Source of the DNA: Tyto alba
Taxonomy: Eukaryota; Chordata; Aves; Strigiformes; Tytonidae
Reading direction: 5' to 3'
Length of the DNA: 64,000 nt
NCBI RefSeq assembly: GCF_018691265.1
Contig: NW_024881278.1
Coordinates: 6,758,501 to 6,822,500 of the forward strand
Position numbers and translations under genes: made by a program
In this document: one piece after another, positions 1 to 10,603 of the stretch
Numbering within the stretch: position 1 is the first letter of the stretch
Layout: every line of letters starts with the position of its first letter
The notes under the pieces: model-generated
Seen by the model: only the letters and a program-made list of their open reading frames with translations
Databases searched by the model: none
What the model was told of the DNA's origin: nothing

Positions 1-2378
1 AATGCATTTTGTAACAGAAACCTTCACTATTTATAGAATGACTTTCACTGTTTTCTGAGATGCTGCAGTCAGTTCTTATTAGCAAAGTACAGCCTAATCC
101 TCCAGGCATCTACCCGCAGCTGTTTCCTGATTTAGCAACTCAAAAATGCTGGCAAATCAGGGTCCTGCAAATGCTTACACAATTTTGAAGGGATTGTTTT
201 GGGTCAGTATTACACCTTTGAAATTTGCAAGTGAATTGCCATTTCAACTGAAATGTGAATGATGCAATCAAAACTTTCCTTTGACTTAGCAATGAAGTTT
301 TGAGACTTGGATCAGAGAAAGAACTGTGTGTCACTGTGCTGTGGAAATTTAGTTCAGTGTGGAAGTAAAATCAACAAATGAACCAAAAATCCCCAATCCA
401 ACATTCCTGCATAGGTAGAGAGTTACTAACATCAACCAGAGTTTATAAGCTATGTGAGTTTATAAACTAGGGGTATATATCTCAGCTCTTGTAGACCCCA
501 AGGTGGCCAAATGGCTGCTGCCAGGAGTGCAGCGTGTATGTGACACCCTCAAGCTAGAGCAGTGCTTCAGCCTACAGCTTAGGCAGTATGGCTGTCCTCT
601 GTCCTCTTCTGTCTTTTCCTAGAGATCAAAGAATGCTTCAAGATTAAGTCAGAAATTGTGTGCCAAAAGAATGTCTGAGAAAGTGTTTACAGTCCTAAAA
701 ATAAATTATTTTGAATTTCATAAGTAATTGCTTTAACAAATATGCTGCTCTTGCTTGAATCTGTGATAGTTTAAAAATTCCTATTATAGTGAAAATGTAC
801 TTTCTATGGCTCAGAGGCTCTACAAGAGGGAAATCTGTATTGTTTCACTGTAGTGGGTGGTAAAAGCAAAAGGCTAGTCACAGATAGAATATATATGTTC
901 ACACATTTGTTCTTGCAAAGTAAATACTAGTAACTTTGTGCTTCCCTCAATAGGGTTGCTATTAAATTTTTAGTATGTCACTTTGGTGAAATTCTGCTGC
1001 AGTGTCTTTATCCTCTGTTGCCTAAACTAGTAAGTCTTGGGTTTGTTTTTTATACCCCCTCAACAAAGTTTCAAGACTGCTGGAGTGTTTGATATGTTCT
1101 CTGTATCAGATCCTTAAAGAATTTACTAGCAGGCCAGACTTTCTACTTCATTTAATTACTGGGCCTTTCAAAATAAATTCTGCCTACATTTATATGAAAA
1201 ATAAAGATAACCATTGAAAATGGGATAGGTAATAACTTTACACAAAAGATGAAAAAAAACCCTTTCTTTTTAAAATGCAAAGGTAAGATCAGATATTTTC
1301 TTTGCAGTACAGGGAATTGATAGTCAAAACTCTAACAGGAAATAAGTGGAAAATTTCTATGCTTATAAAAGCCCTAAAAAATAGAAAGGGATAAGGAAGA
1401 GTAAAAATGCTTTGAATCAGATTTGAAATTTGTCTCATTCTCTAATCGGTCAAGAACCTAATCAGCTGTGGTGTAAATGCTTTACTGTCATGCTACTGTG
1501 AATATGCCCCCTTCCAGAAATCTGAGATTTGTTACTTAATATGTGTTTCTGAATTCACTTAATTGTGCCACATTAGTTCAGAAGCCCTCTACGAAAGACT
1601 AAAGGAGAATAACAGACACCAAACACCAAACAGCATAAGGATGAACTGAATACCTAGGAATGATGTATATCAGATACACTGTCACTGCTATGTCTGTAGA
1701 CAGTAGTGCTATGTGTTGCAAAGTTTAGTAGTACTAAACTTAAATCTAAACATTACCCACAGGAAATCTACTATCATCTTAATCATTTGCTTGAATTATG
1801 CATATGAGACTGTGGTATATGCTAGCTTAACATAGATTATTGCTAAGGGACTAGTATAACTGTAACTGTATTATTAGGATGGATAAATTATACCCAGCAG
1901 TACAATTAACATGCATCCCAGTTTGCCAGGTTCAGTCTTATCTTCAAATGCTAGGCTTAGGGTTTATGGAGACTACATTGCAGTTACAGTGATTCGAAGT
2001 ACCCACATATCCTTGTAGTCTGTTTAAGAATAGATCTGAACAATGTCAGTGTAAAGCATGGTCATTCGTTATTCTTTCATGAACTGCCATGATTTCTTTC
2101 CAACATAAGTATATACAGCACGAGAAAAAAGTGTTACATCCGCACACAGAGACATACATGGAATTCACATGGGGAATGTATTTCACTAAGTGTTCCTTCT
2201 GACTGCAAGAGCTCTGTAGGACGAAACACGATGAATGATGGTGTAAGAGGCACAACTTTAATAATGAGATTCCACCAAACCGATTTCAACCCTCTCTATG
2301 TATGCTCAATTCTTTCCTCTCTTGTCATTAATATGTCACCACTTCTTGTAAAGAAATAGCAGTGCTAGGTTTATTTGC
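1..2378. other. Anonymous unique sequence, no gene seen
   Basis: AT-rich sequence without a convincing reading frame on either strand; the only frames are short (under 70 codons) and begin and end at random. I see no CR1, LTR or SINE remnant, no tandem repeat and no CpG-rich patch. It leads directly into the target site of the LTR that follows. It could be intergenic or intronic; nothing here decides between the two. Confidence 0.6.
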
Positions 2379-2383
2379 CTGAT
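2379..2383. repeat. 5' target-site duplication of solo LTR (CTGAT)
   Basis: CTGAT stands directly before the LTR's first TG and is matched by CTAAT at 2932-2936 directly after its last CA. Four of five bases agree, as expected for a duplication that has gained one substitution since insertion. Confidence 0.65.
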
Positions 2384-2931
2384 TGGCCTGGTTTCAGCTG
2401 AGATAGAGTTAATTTTCTTCCTAGCAGCTGATGCAGAGCTGTGTTTTGGATGTAGTGTGAGAATAATGTTGATAACACACTGATGTTTTACTTGTTGCTA
2501 AGTAGCTCTTATCCTAAGTCAAGGAGTTTTCAGTTTCTTGTGCTGAGCCAGTGAGGAGGTGCACAAGAAGCGGGGAGGGAGCGTGGCCAGGAGAGCTGGC
2601 CTGAGCTAGCCAAGGGGATATTCCACGCCATAGGACATCACGCTCAGTACAGAAACTGGGGGCGGGGGGGTTGGCTGGGGGTGGTTGATTGCTGATCGGG
2701 GACGGGCTGGGCATCAGTCAGCAGGTGGTGAGCAATTGCATTGTGCATCACTTGTTTTTCTAGGGTTTTATTTTTCTCTCTTTGATGTTGTTGTTATTAT
2801 TATTCAGTTATTAAATTCTTCTTATCTCAACCCCGAAGTTTTACTATGTTTTTCCGATTCTCCTCCCCATCCCACCGAGTGAGTGAGCAGCTGTGTGGTG
2901 CTCAGTTGCCAGCTGGGGTTAAACCACAACA
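2384..2931 (+). mobile_element. Solo LTR of an avian endogenous retrovirus (ERVL-like), plus strand
   Basis: About 548 bp running from TGGCCTGGTTTCAGC to a terminal CCACAACA, so it keeps the TG...CA ends of a retroviral LTR. I recognise the family from bird genomes: an AT-rich start with GATAGAGTTAATTTTCTTCC, a middle GC-rich part, then GAGCAATTGCATTGTGCATC, a TTG/ATT-rich stretch (2785-2806), an ATTAAA polyadenylation signal at 2810-2815, a pyrimidine-rich segment and GGGGTTAAACCACAACA at the end. The position that should hold the TATA box (about 2646-2655) is degenerate, so the promoter may be dead. It is bounded by CTGAT (2379-2383) and CTAAT (2932-2936), a 5-bp target duplication with one change; 5 bp is the size usual for ERVL-class integrases. 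There is no internal retroviral sequence next to it, so it is a recombination product. Family-level recognition is from memory and the exact subfamily name is not given. Confidence 0.88.
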
Positions 2932-2936
2932 CTAAT
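2932..2936. repeat. 3' target-site duplication of solo LTR (CTAAT)
   Basis: CTAAT directly follows the LTR's terminal CA and pairs with CTGAT at 2379-2383. The A/G difference is a transition that could have arisen in either copy. Confidence 0.65.
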
Positions 2937-5075
2937 GTATCTAAAATGTCAAAATCACTATCCCAGCACTTGAAAGGCGACTTCACAAGTGCAAGCACTG
3001 CCTAAGCTTCACAACATTACTGTGTTGGTGTGCTTATTATTTATTATTTGTCTGACGTTAAGACTTGGAAGCATCTCACAAAGATCAGAGACCATCAGGT
3101 ACAAGACTGTACCCAATCCTATATGAGGCTCCTGCCCTCCTCTACCATTTGGTTGTCTTTTTAGTATGAATCATCGTTTCACAAAGTCAGGGACAGAGGA
3201 ACACAGTAGACACAGAGAATGAATGTGGAAATGCCTTAACAGCCAAGCCATGGCATGCACAAACAGTGAGGTGTCAGAGCAGGAACATTTGCTCCTGCAA
3301 GTAATCACAATATCCACCAACCACAAGCTCAGGCAGGGCCAACATGAGATTGGCTTTTAAATTATTGTAGCTACTGATAGTTTATCATCTACACAGGATC
3401 AACTGGTTGACTGTTTCAATCCTTTTTGGGTTGTACTTGACCTTTGTATTTGATTTTGTGGCTTTTTACTGTTCTAAGTTTTCCTACTTCTCTCTTGTAG
3501 ATTAAAAACTGCCTGGCAGTTTTGTGTTGAAGTCATGTGAATTTGGCAGCGTTGGGAAAAAAAAAAAAAAAAACACACAACCAAAAAGCAAACAAAAAAT
3601 AATTTCAAGGTGGAATTGGATTGGACTGCCTGCTGTTCTCCCTGGGCTTGCTCTTAGCTGTTGGTTGCTCTTGATGGCAATGGCTAATCAAGCTCTGAGA
3701 TGAGGAACCTGCACAGGAGATCACAAAGTATTGTTTTCATGGAAACTCCGTTTATTATCCTGTCAGTTTTGTTTATTATTTTAATGGAGTAGAATTTACT
3801 CTGTAGCCACAAACTTCACATTATATTTGTATTTTTAATATTATTTGAAAGCAGTGCTCCAAAAATTTGCCATTCAGGGAGTTAATGGGAGTTGTTCCAG
3901 CTGCCCCTGGGCAGAAGAAATGAAAACTGCTGTTAAGTGCCAGTGCCCCCTGACTTCCAACAAGGTTCTCAGCCTTGCTCTTCTTCCATTCTAAAACCAT
4001 CCCCACCATAAAGTAGGACAATATATCTTCAAAACAGGTATATTCGATAGATCAAATGGTGCTAACCTGAAAACTAATCAACAACAAATCCAAATGAAGG
4101 GAGGTATAGAACTTAATTTAAAAATTCCTCAGTGTCCCCTTCTTTTTACCTTGACAGAATGCAAAGTTACTAAGTTAGTTGCACTTGTTATTTTAATAGA
4201 GTTGAAGCTACCCCGTGCCTCAGGGCTCTTTCTTATGCCAGCAGTCTCATATCATTTAAAAGGAGTTGTCTCAAAAGCTGTATCATTCTCTGAGTCTGCT
4301 GTTGTACAGATGGGAAAGCATGTTTGCACTGAGAATGCATGAATACATAAGCAAAAATGCACTGAGATAAGGATTCTCAGTACAATTGATGGCCAGTAGT
4401 TTTGTCACAAGTGATGTGACACTGCTTGTGCACTTTGTCTTTTTTTTCAGTGAGTCTTTGATCGGGAAATAGAGTTCATACTATATAATTTAGGTGATTG
4501 TTTATACTGTGAGACAGCGGTAGAGATGTATAGTTTGCAAGCAGTCTGTAGATAGAAATGTCTTTGCATGAATTAGTGGTCAAATGAGTAGGATTTGTTC
4601 AAATCAGCTCATGTAGAATTAACAAAGAAAAAGAGGCCAAAGGAATCCATTCAATGCACCGTTACAAGCAGTTTCCCCTACTCTAGTATTTATTATTTCA
4701 GTGCTACGTTGTTGGTATCCTATCGGATGAAAAGCCTTAATACCTTTTGTGAAATCCATGGTCTTATTTATAGGAAACTAATCTCCACTACTAGGAACAT
4801 AGATGTTAGGAATTATTTGACTGTGTTTCTCTTGGCAGAAGGCTCTCTGTTGTTTTTGTCATTGTTGGGGTTTTTTTTTGGAGGGGGGGAGAGGGAGGAG
4901 TGGCAATGTTGGGAACACAACTTACTTTCATTTTACTGCCCCTTCTCTTATAAGATTGATAAAAATGATTAGTCATGGCGTGTTAATGCAACATGATTGC
5001 ATTATATCATCCTGTACTGCTCTAACTTACTTATTAAGTCACACCAAATTAGATAATGTGTAAACATTTCAGCCT
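2937..5075. other. Anonymous unique sequence, no gene seen
   Basis: Unique AT-rich sequence. It includes a 17-base A run (3557-3573) with no upstream AATAAA, so that run is better read as a simple repeat than as a poly(A) tail, and a T/G-rich run near 4865-4900. A 125-codon frame on the plus strand (4595-4972) has no recognisable domain and low-complexity Phe/Gly at its end; I take it as chance. Confidence 0.55.
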
Positions 5076-5079
5076 GGTG

Positions 5080-6170
5080 GAAGGGTTATCATGTTGCCTA
5101 ATGCTGTGCAACCTGCTGGAACCCTTGTTCTGTAGCAGCCTCGGGTGTTAGGGCATGGAGGCAACTGATGTGAGCACTCAGCAGCCACTTCATGCTCCCT
5201 TTCCTCCTGCCAGGAGGGTCTCCTGGCTTTGTGGCTCTGCCTCTGCTCCAGGGGGCTGGTGGGTGCTTGGTTATCCACCCTGGGCTCCCAGCCGGCAACT
5301 GCCTGTGGGTGCTGGGTGGCCTCCCTTGCAGCCATAGGGTTCAGCCCTGCAGGGAGGAGGGAGGTGCATGGTGAAGGGTGTGCAAGGATCTGTGGGCTTG
5401 CTGGGAGCAAGAGGAGGAAAGAGAAGAGGTTCTGGATTTGGTCATCCCAAATGACTTGTGGAAAACCACACGTTACTATAGAACTCGCTGGCAGTAAGCA
5501 GCAGAGCCCTGGGGGAAAGATGTGGGAGAAGCAGTCACAGTTGTGTGTCTTTGATGAGCTAATCAGCCTGTCAGCTGCTCAAAAGGTTGTGTTATTAGGC
5601 TGCTGAGGACAGATGACACAAATCTCTACCACCCTTCCAAGCTTTCTTGCAAGAACGCTGTAAAACCCTGTATTTTTTTTTTTTACTACATTTAAGAGCA
5701 ACAGATATTTTTACTTGTCCCATGAGAACTTTCCCCTCTCTCTTGTCTTCCTTGTATGGTTGAGTTCACACCACTCCCTTCTAAAGATAAGATGTGATGT
5801 GCTGCAGAAGGAAACACCTGGATATGCTCAGGGGCCTGTGGAACCAGTTGGAACCAGCTGTGGGCAAGCCCTGGCCTCTTCAGAGGCCCCGCGGCCACTG
5901 CCCGGGCATGGGCACCCTCTGCAGTCCTGTGGGTGAGCTGCTCAGGTGGCTCAGAGGGAAGGAGCCTCAGCAGTCAATGCTGCTGCTTCTTTCCACCCTA
6001 ACCCCCACCAGCTGACGTGGTCACTGGCCAGCCCCGCTCCAGCCCTTGGCCCTTGGGTCCTCTCCTTCCCCTCATGCCCGCCCGTGGCATGAACCTGCTC
6101 TGCAGGGAGCCAAAGGGCTGTAGCAGCGGCTCACACCCAAGCTGGTACTTTTCCTCCTCTTCTATCTCCA
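5080..6170. other. GC-rich patch, CpG-poor, function unknown
   Basis: Roughly 1.1 kb that is clearly richer in G and C than its surroundings. It contains many CAGC, CTGG and TGGG words but only scattered CpGs, so it is not a CpG island. Several short frames overlap here on both strands because stop codons are rare in GC-rich DNA; none resembles a known protein. It may be an old, unrecognisable repeat or simply a local GC fluctuation. I see no LTR-type ends. Confidence 0.45.
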
Positions 6171-7789
6171 TGTAGGTACACACAAGGCAGCTCTGCTTAA
6201 CCTCTTCTAGCCAGAGACCTGCTACATGTTTTTGTGATTTCCTGGGGCTAATACCACTCCAGAAATTGTATTATAAGAGATGTTAATAATCTGTTCTGTG
6301 AAACCAGTGTGACATTTCCACTCAGTTTTCAACAGAAACCAAGTACGTCCCATTAAACTCAATGAAAACTGTAACCAGGTACCTTGACAGGACATGTTAG
6401 AAATACAGCTTATTTTTCCCCTCCAGCTCTCCTCAAATACACAGAAGGTTTATAGATAATATTTTTCCGTTAGTCTAAAGCATCTTTTTGAGAAACAAGT
6501 GGCTCTCTTGTGGCTTTTTATCAGTGTCATGTCAAGCTGAAATGTGCTCAGAGCAGATCAGGAGTGCTTTCTAACCCACTTTGTATAGATTTAAATGTAT
6601 AACACAGGGAAGTAGGGGATCAAACTCAGCAGAGTAACTTCAGAAATAATTGAAAGCAGGACTTGTTCCTGGTACTTCATAAATAGTAGCAATAACTCTT
6701 CACTTTTCACACACTATTTGAGCTTTTAATATTCTGGTGTGTCGTTCTGTGGCCAGGACTGAAAAGTAAATTCTTTCAGATCTCTTGTAGCTTAGCAGAG
6801 GTAAAGAGGAATAATTAATTTTTTCAGAAGTCACTTTTCAGCCAGGAGAATTTAAGTCTTGCTTTTGATCTTTGAAATTGACCACGAACCTTGCATTCAT
6901 TTTATGTTGTAACTTATAATTATATAAAATGATGTGTTATAATATATAAGTAGAACTGCACTATAGAAAAAATGAAGTGTGGATAGTGTTTTGGAGGAAA
7001 TACAAGCAAGTAAACATGAAGCATATGAAAAATCTAATCAATAAGATAACAATTTCAAAATAAAAACGTCAGCTGCTAGAGAATAATGATAAATCATATC
7101 AGTTACGTGGAAAAGTACTATTGGATTAAATTACATAGTGGTGAGGAGCAGAACACTTCAAACACAAATAATGAATTCTCTCTCTTTCAAACATCAATTT
7201 TGGTATATAGTTGTAGGTGTAGGAACTAGTTTCCCGTACCAAGATTGAGAAAAGGAGGCAATGATCATGTGCAGGTGGGAAACTGGTCATACGCCGTAGG
7301 AACTGGGTGCCCTACTTAACCTGCACAGAATCTGTCCATGTCCATTCAGTTAACTGAATATTGCACCGGAGGCACAGTAGTGAGATAACATTTCATGCAC
7401 CTGTAGGAAGCAGCAAAGATAAGTCAGCCTTTCCCCAGTCATCATAAGGGAGAAAATAAAAGGAGGCAGGGGAGGGGTGACTTACAGGGAACAGTATGGA
7501 GAAGACTTGCTGTTATTTACAATCAGCTCTCAGTCCTTTTCCCTGCATCCCTAACCTCAGCTGAGATTGCCGGGCTACCTCTGCTCCTTGTTATGTTTGA
7601 GATCTCCTCAGTTAAAGCCAAGCTGGTGGTTCTCTTGGTGATGGCGTAGCTGCTGGCTATTTCAGATTTAGACTGGTGGGGGAACTCTCATACTCTCACT
7701 GTTTGGGTTTTTTTCTCCTCTTTCTCTCTGCCCCAAATCCAGTAGGCTCTTTTATAATCATTTTAGGCCCTTAAATATTTTCCCCATTC
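6171..7789. other. Anonymous unique sequence with an AT-rich imperfect inverted repeat
   Basis: No gene seen. At about 6912-6951 an ACTTATA arm and a TATAAGT arm flank an AT-rich centre, making an imperfect hairpin of the kind AT-rich DNA forms by chance. The rest is unique sequence without repeats that I recognise. Confidence 0.45.
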
Positions 7790-8060
7790 CAGAACTGTGT
7801 TCCTAATGCCAATGATCAAGTGCCTGAGCAGCTGAGTGAGCCCTGGCTGTAGCAATTGCAATGCAGAACAATCAGAGCCATGTCGCAGACTTTAAAAATG
7901 TCACACATCTGCCACTGCAAATAAGCCCCTATCACAGCTTTAAAACAGCTCTTTTAATCTATTCTAATGCACAAATTACAGTTGTTGTCACATTTTATTA
8001 CTATTATCTTGTGGAAGACTGAAATGTTTTGCACTCTGATATCAAATTCCTAATAATTTA
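7790..8060. promoter_or_regulatory. Candidate conserved non-coding element
   Basis: A stretch without repeats or open frames that is rich in short developmental-factor-like cores: an E-box-type CAGCTG near 7830, paired CAATTGCAATGCA words near 7853-7864, TTTTAATC near 7952, and ATTAC and TAATAATTT words further on. This texture resembles vertebrate conserved enhancers, but motif density alone is weak evidence and I have no alignment. Treat as a candidate only. Confidence 0.2.
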
Positions 8061-9450
8061 CCTGCCTGAGTCACAAAGAAAGAAATTGGGTAGAATGCTA
8101 GGTTTTTCTGGAGTTGCTCACTATCCCCTCAGTGGTGTTGAATACACTTTGTTACAGTAATGCATTTTGAAAGATTCGATGTGTATATTTCCAGAGCAAA
8201 CTATATGGCGTAGTTTTCATCTAAAGCCCTCATGGCACCAGGGAACAGTGAGCAGCCTGATGCAGGGGACAGACACTACAATTTTTTGTCATTTACCTAA
8301 GCACAGATCAACAGGATGGCCATGATATTTTTGGTGAGGTGGGTAAGGGCCACGCTATGCAGAAAATAGGGTGTTAGATGCAGTCCTGCTCAGCCAGTAG
8401 TAAAGGTGTCATGACAAAAATGGCAGCAAATCCTGGCTGGTGGCAGCGGCATAGTGTCACTCCCTGGAGGACAGAGCAGCCCACAGGGTGAATGATTCTT
8501 TATGCTAGCAAAATGGTTTTTTTCCATGTTTTAAAACACAGCAAATACTAATCCCTTGGTTGTTTCAATCCTCCAGTTTGTCAAATGAACACACACACAA
8601 AAAACAATATAAGGTGGAGCTGAAGCTTTGTCAGCAGGGGGGCAACTTTTACATGACTCAAAAGCAGCATCTTTATGCCTACACCAGCTGTGAGCAGTCT
8701 GTCTAGGATTATCTGAACAAAAAAGCCTTGGAGGAAGCTGCTTTGTCATCCTTTCCATATATTTAGAGGAAAATGCTTCAGAAATGGCATGTTTGCTTGG
8801 ACCCCTCCAGCAGCTGCAGGCAGGACATGGTCTTGTAACGGTGTGCAGGGGGCTTTGCATCTGCAGGGGAAAAAGTCCATTCAAGGGCAGGGAGTGGAAG
8901 GAAAACTACTGGAGTGCTGGGAACAGTGCAAAGTATCAGTCAATGAGGATTTTTGTCTAGGCAACTATTTCTAGAGAGTATCTGCATATAAATTACACTG
9001 TCCAAAATTAATACTCCTCAACCACTTTCGTTTATTAACATTCTTGGCGATTTCCCAGAAGTTGAAGTAAGTTTGGTGAATTGCATTGTTCTTATTAACT
9101 GAACAGAATATCTCCTAAGCATTTTTATTGTCATTTTAATGTCTGAAACTGAGAATATCATGGCTGTTAAATGAATTATAATGATGTGCTAAACTGGAGT
9201 AATCTCAATAATTTTATTAAGTGCTTTGTGAATGAAATGGAGATTGCTAGTGCTGTATTTTCTTTGAATATACTCCCTGTGCCTCCACAGAACATGTGTC
9301 CAGCTCCTCAATAAATGAGGATGCAAACCATATGGCATAGCCAGGGATGCCAGAGTGCATTTTTAACCTCTTAGTGATAATATAGACGTTACAGCATTGT
9401 CTCCCAAAACACTGAGAAAAATCTTCTGTAGTTTTATGTTATTTCTCATA
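8061..9450. other. Anonymous unique sequence downstream (minus strand) of the 213-codon ORF
   Basis: No independent gene seen. A 117-codon minus-strand frame at 8531-8884 overlaps a shorter plus-strand frame and has no domain. If the minus-strand frame at 9451-10092 were transcribed, its 3' UTR would lie here; a minus-strand AATAAAA reads out at about 9211-9217 (plus-strand TTTTATT), roughly 235 bases past the stop codon. Confidence 0.45.
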
Positions 9451-10092
9451 TTAAAATGATCCGTCAATAGCTTTAGTGCTTAAGTTATTGTTGCCAAAGA
9501 AGAGTGGTCTCACTCTGCCATCTTTATTCCCTGTCCACATATTCATTTCTTGCACATCCACATATTCCTTCCTATGGCTCCCAAAGAAAAGACCATTTTC
9601 TTTGAGGTGAAGTTTGACACTTTGGTTAAGCTCATGTGATTTTATTTCCGTATATTTTTCTCTGTAATTAACTCTAGGACAGTTACTTTTAGCACATTGT
9701 TTACATACAGAAATGTTAGTATCTAAATCTGGGGAAGAGCAGTTTTTCTCTTTGAAATTCAGTTGAGGCTTTTCAGTTTTATTTTTCACAGTATAGCAAG
9801 AAGCCATGTTTTTAGGAATATGTAGTCCTATGGTTCCACAGAATTTATTCTTTTTATTACCCATTAACTGAATCACAGGTTCTTTGGGGACAGATGCATA
9901 TTTTGAGCAGTTATTTACCAAGTTTGGGCCACAAGGCACGTCTGTAAGGTGTTGGGACACAGAGTGGAGAGATGCAGTAACGAGTACTGAACTGAGAACA
10001 GGACGTGGAGGACTGCCATGTCCTCTGGTGAGGCAAAGGAAGGAAATTTGATGGCAGCTTTGCTGCATAGTTGTCCACATAGTACAGTGCAT
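9451..10092 (-). CDS. Unrecognised 213-codon open frame, possibly a lineage-specific or terminal-exon ORF
   Basis: The longest open frame in the window. The predicted protein has no signal peptide and no membrane segment. Residues 1-60 are mixed and Ser/His/Cys-containing; residues 78-213 are hydrophilic and rich in Lys and Asn. It has eleven cysteines, including a CX2CX4C cluster at 130, 133 and 138 that is too short for a classical zinc finger. The TAA stop is at 9451-9453. The frame stays open about 20 codons upstream of the first ATG before a TGA. The first ATG (CAAATGC) has a weak start context; Met5 is slightly better. I see no strong polypyrimidine-AG acceptor just upstream on the minus strand. 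I do not recognise the protein. In AT-rich DNA a frame this long is uncommon but not impossible by chance. It could be a coding exon, an ORF inside a long non-coding RNA, an eroded retrogene or a chance frame; low confidence that it is a gene. Confidence 0.25.
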   Translation of the reverse strand: MHCTMWTTMQQSCHQISFLCLTRGHGSPPRPVLSSVLVTASLHSVSQHLTDVPCGPNLVNNCSKYASVPKEPVIQLMGNKKNKFCGTIGLHIPKNMASCYTVKNKTEKPQLNFKEKNCSSPDLDTNISVCKQCAKSNCPRVNYREKYTEIKSHELNQSVKLHLKENGLFFGSHRKEYVDVQEMNMWTGNKDGRVRPLFFGNNNLSTKAIDGSF

Positions 10093-10268
10093 TTGAGGGC
10101 AACTTGGAACACGTACTAGCTCAGGCCCAATGGTTATTCATTCTCTTTAATGTAATAACTTGGCAATGCTCAACATTAAGGACATCTCTGTCAAACAGGT
10201 ATTTAGAATTTAGCACAAAACCTTTTATTAGTGCTGAATTCTCAAATGCAGTGGTTAGTACTGCTTCC

Positions 10269-10298
10269 TTTTTTTTTTTTTTTTTTTTTTTTCCACAG
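10269..10298 (+). other. T24 tract followed by CCACAG, acceptor-like
   Basis: Twenty-four T residues (10269-10292) are followed at once by CCACAG and GC, the consensus layout of a strong vertebrate 3' splice site on the plus strand. A 97-codon plus-strand frame (10104-10397) spans it, so sequence on the downstream side is open for about 30 codons. No matching donor GT of convincing quality was identified. The tract may simply be a T microsatellite. Confidence 0.2.
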
Positions 10299-10547
10299 GC
10301 ATTTCTGCTTTCTGTTTTCTCCTTGGTTTTGAAATCTGTGTGTTACTGCAGGGATGAACACGCGTTTTGCATTACAGGCCAGCGTAATACAGACTGACAC
10401 CAGGATAATTAACATAGCACAAGGGATAATGTCCAGATTTTTTCAGTTACTTTTGAATCTGTGAAAGACTAGTTTTCTTCCATTGCTTTTCACAGTTTTG
10501 TAAACACTATTCAATCAGTTATAACTGTATGTAAAATCAAAGTAGAA

Positions 10548-10603
10548 ACCATAGAATCAATACGTTAGAAACAAAAGGCATCTAAAAATCACTGAGCCTG
10601 GAA
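10548..10603 (-). mobile_element. Possible very degraded CR1 3' end
   Basis: CATAGAATCA followed by a stretch resembling GGTTGGAAAAGACCTCTAAGATCATCGAG-type sequence matches, loosely, the reverse complement of the CR1 3' terminus found throughout bird genomes. The resemblance covers only about 55 bases with many mismatches and does not continue further, so it may be chance. Confidence 0.3.

Noticed and set aside
3557..3573. A17 tract as a retrocopy tail
   Set aside because: No polyadenylation signal upstream and no transcript-like body.
4595..4972. 125-codon plus-strand frame
   Set aside because: It ends in low-complexity sequence encoded by a T/G run, with no domain and no splice context.
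5069..5606. Overlapping 113- and 125-codon frames on opposite strands
   Set aside because: Explained by the local GC-rich composition; neither resembles a known protein.
10269..10292. T24 read as a minus-strand poly(A) tail
   Set aside because: No AATAAA on the minus strand at the correct distance and no retrocopy body recognised on the right side; the 213-codon frame lies on the wrong side to own this tail.
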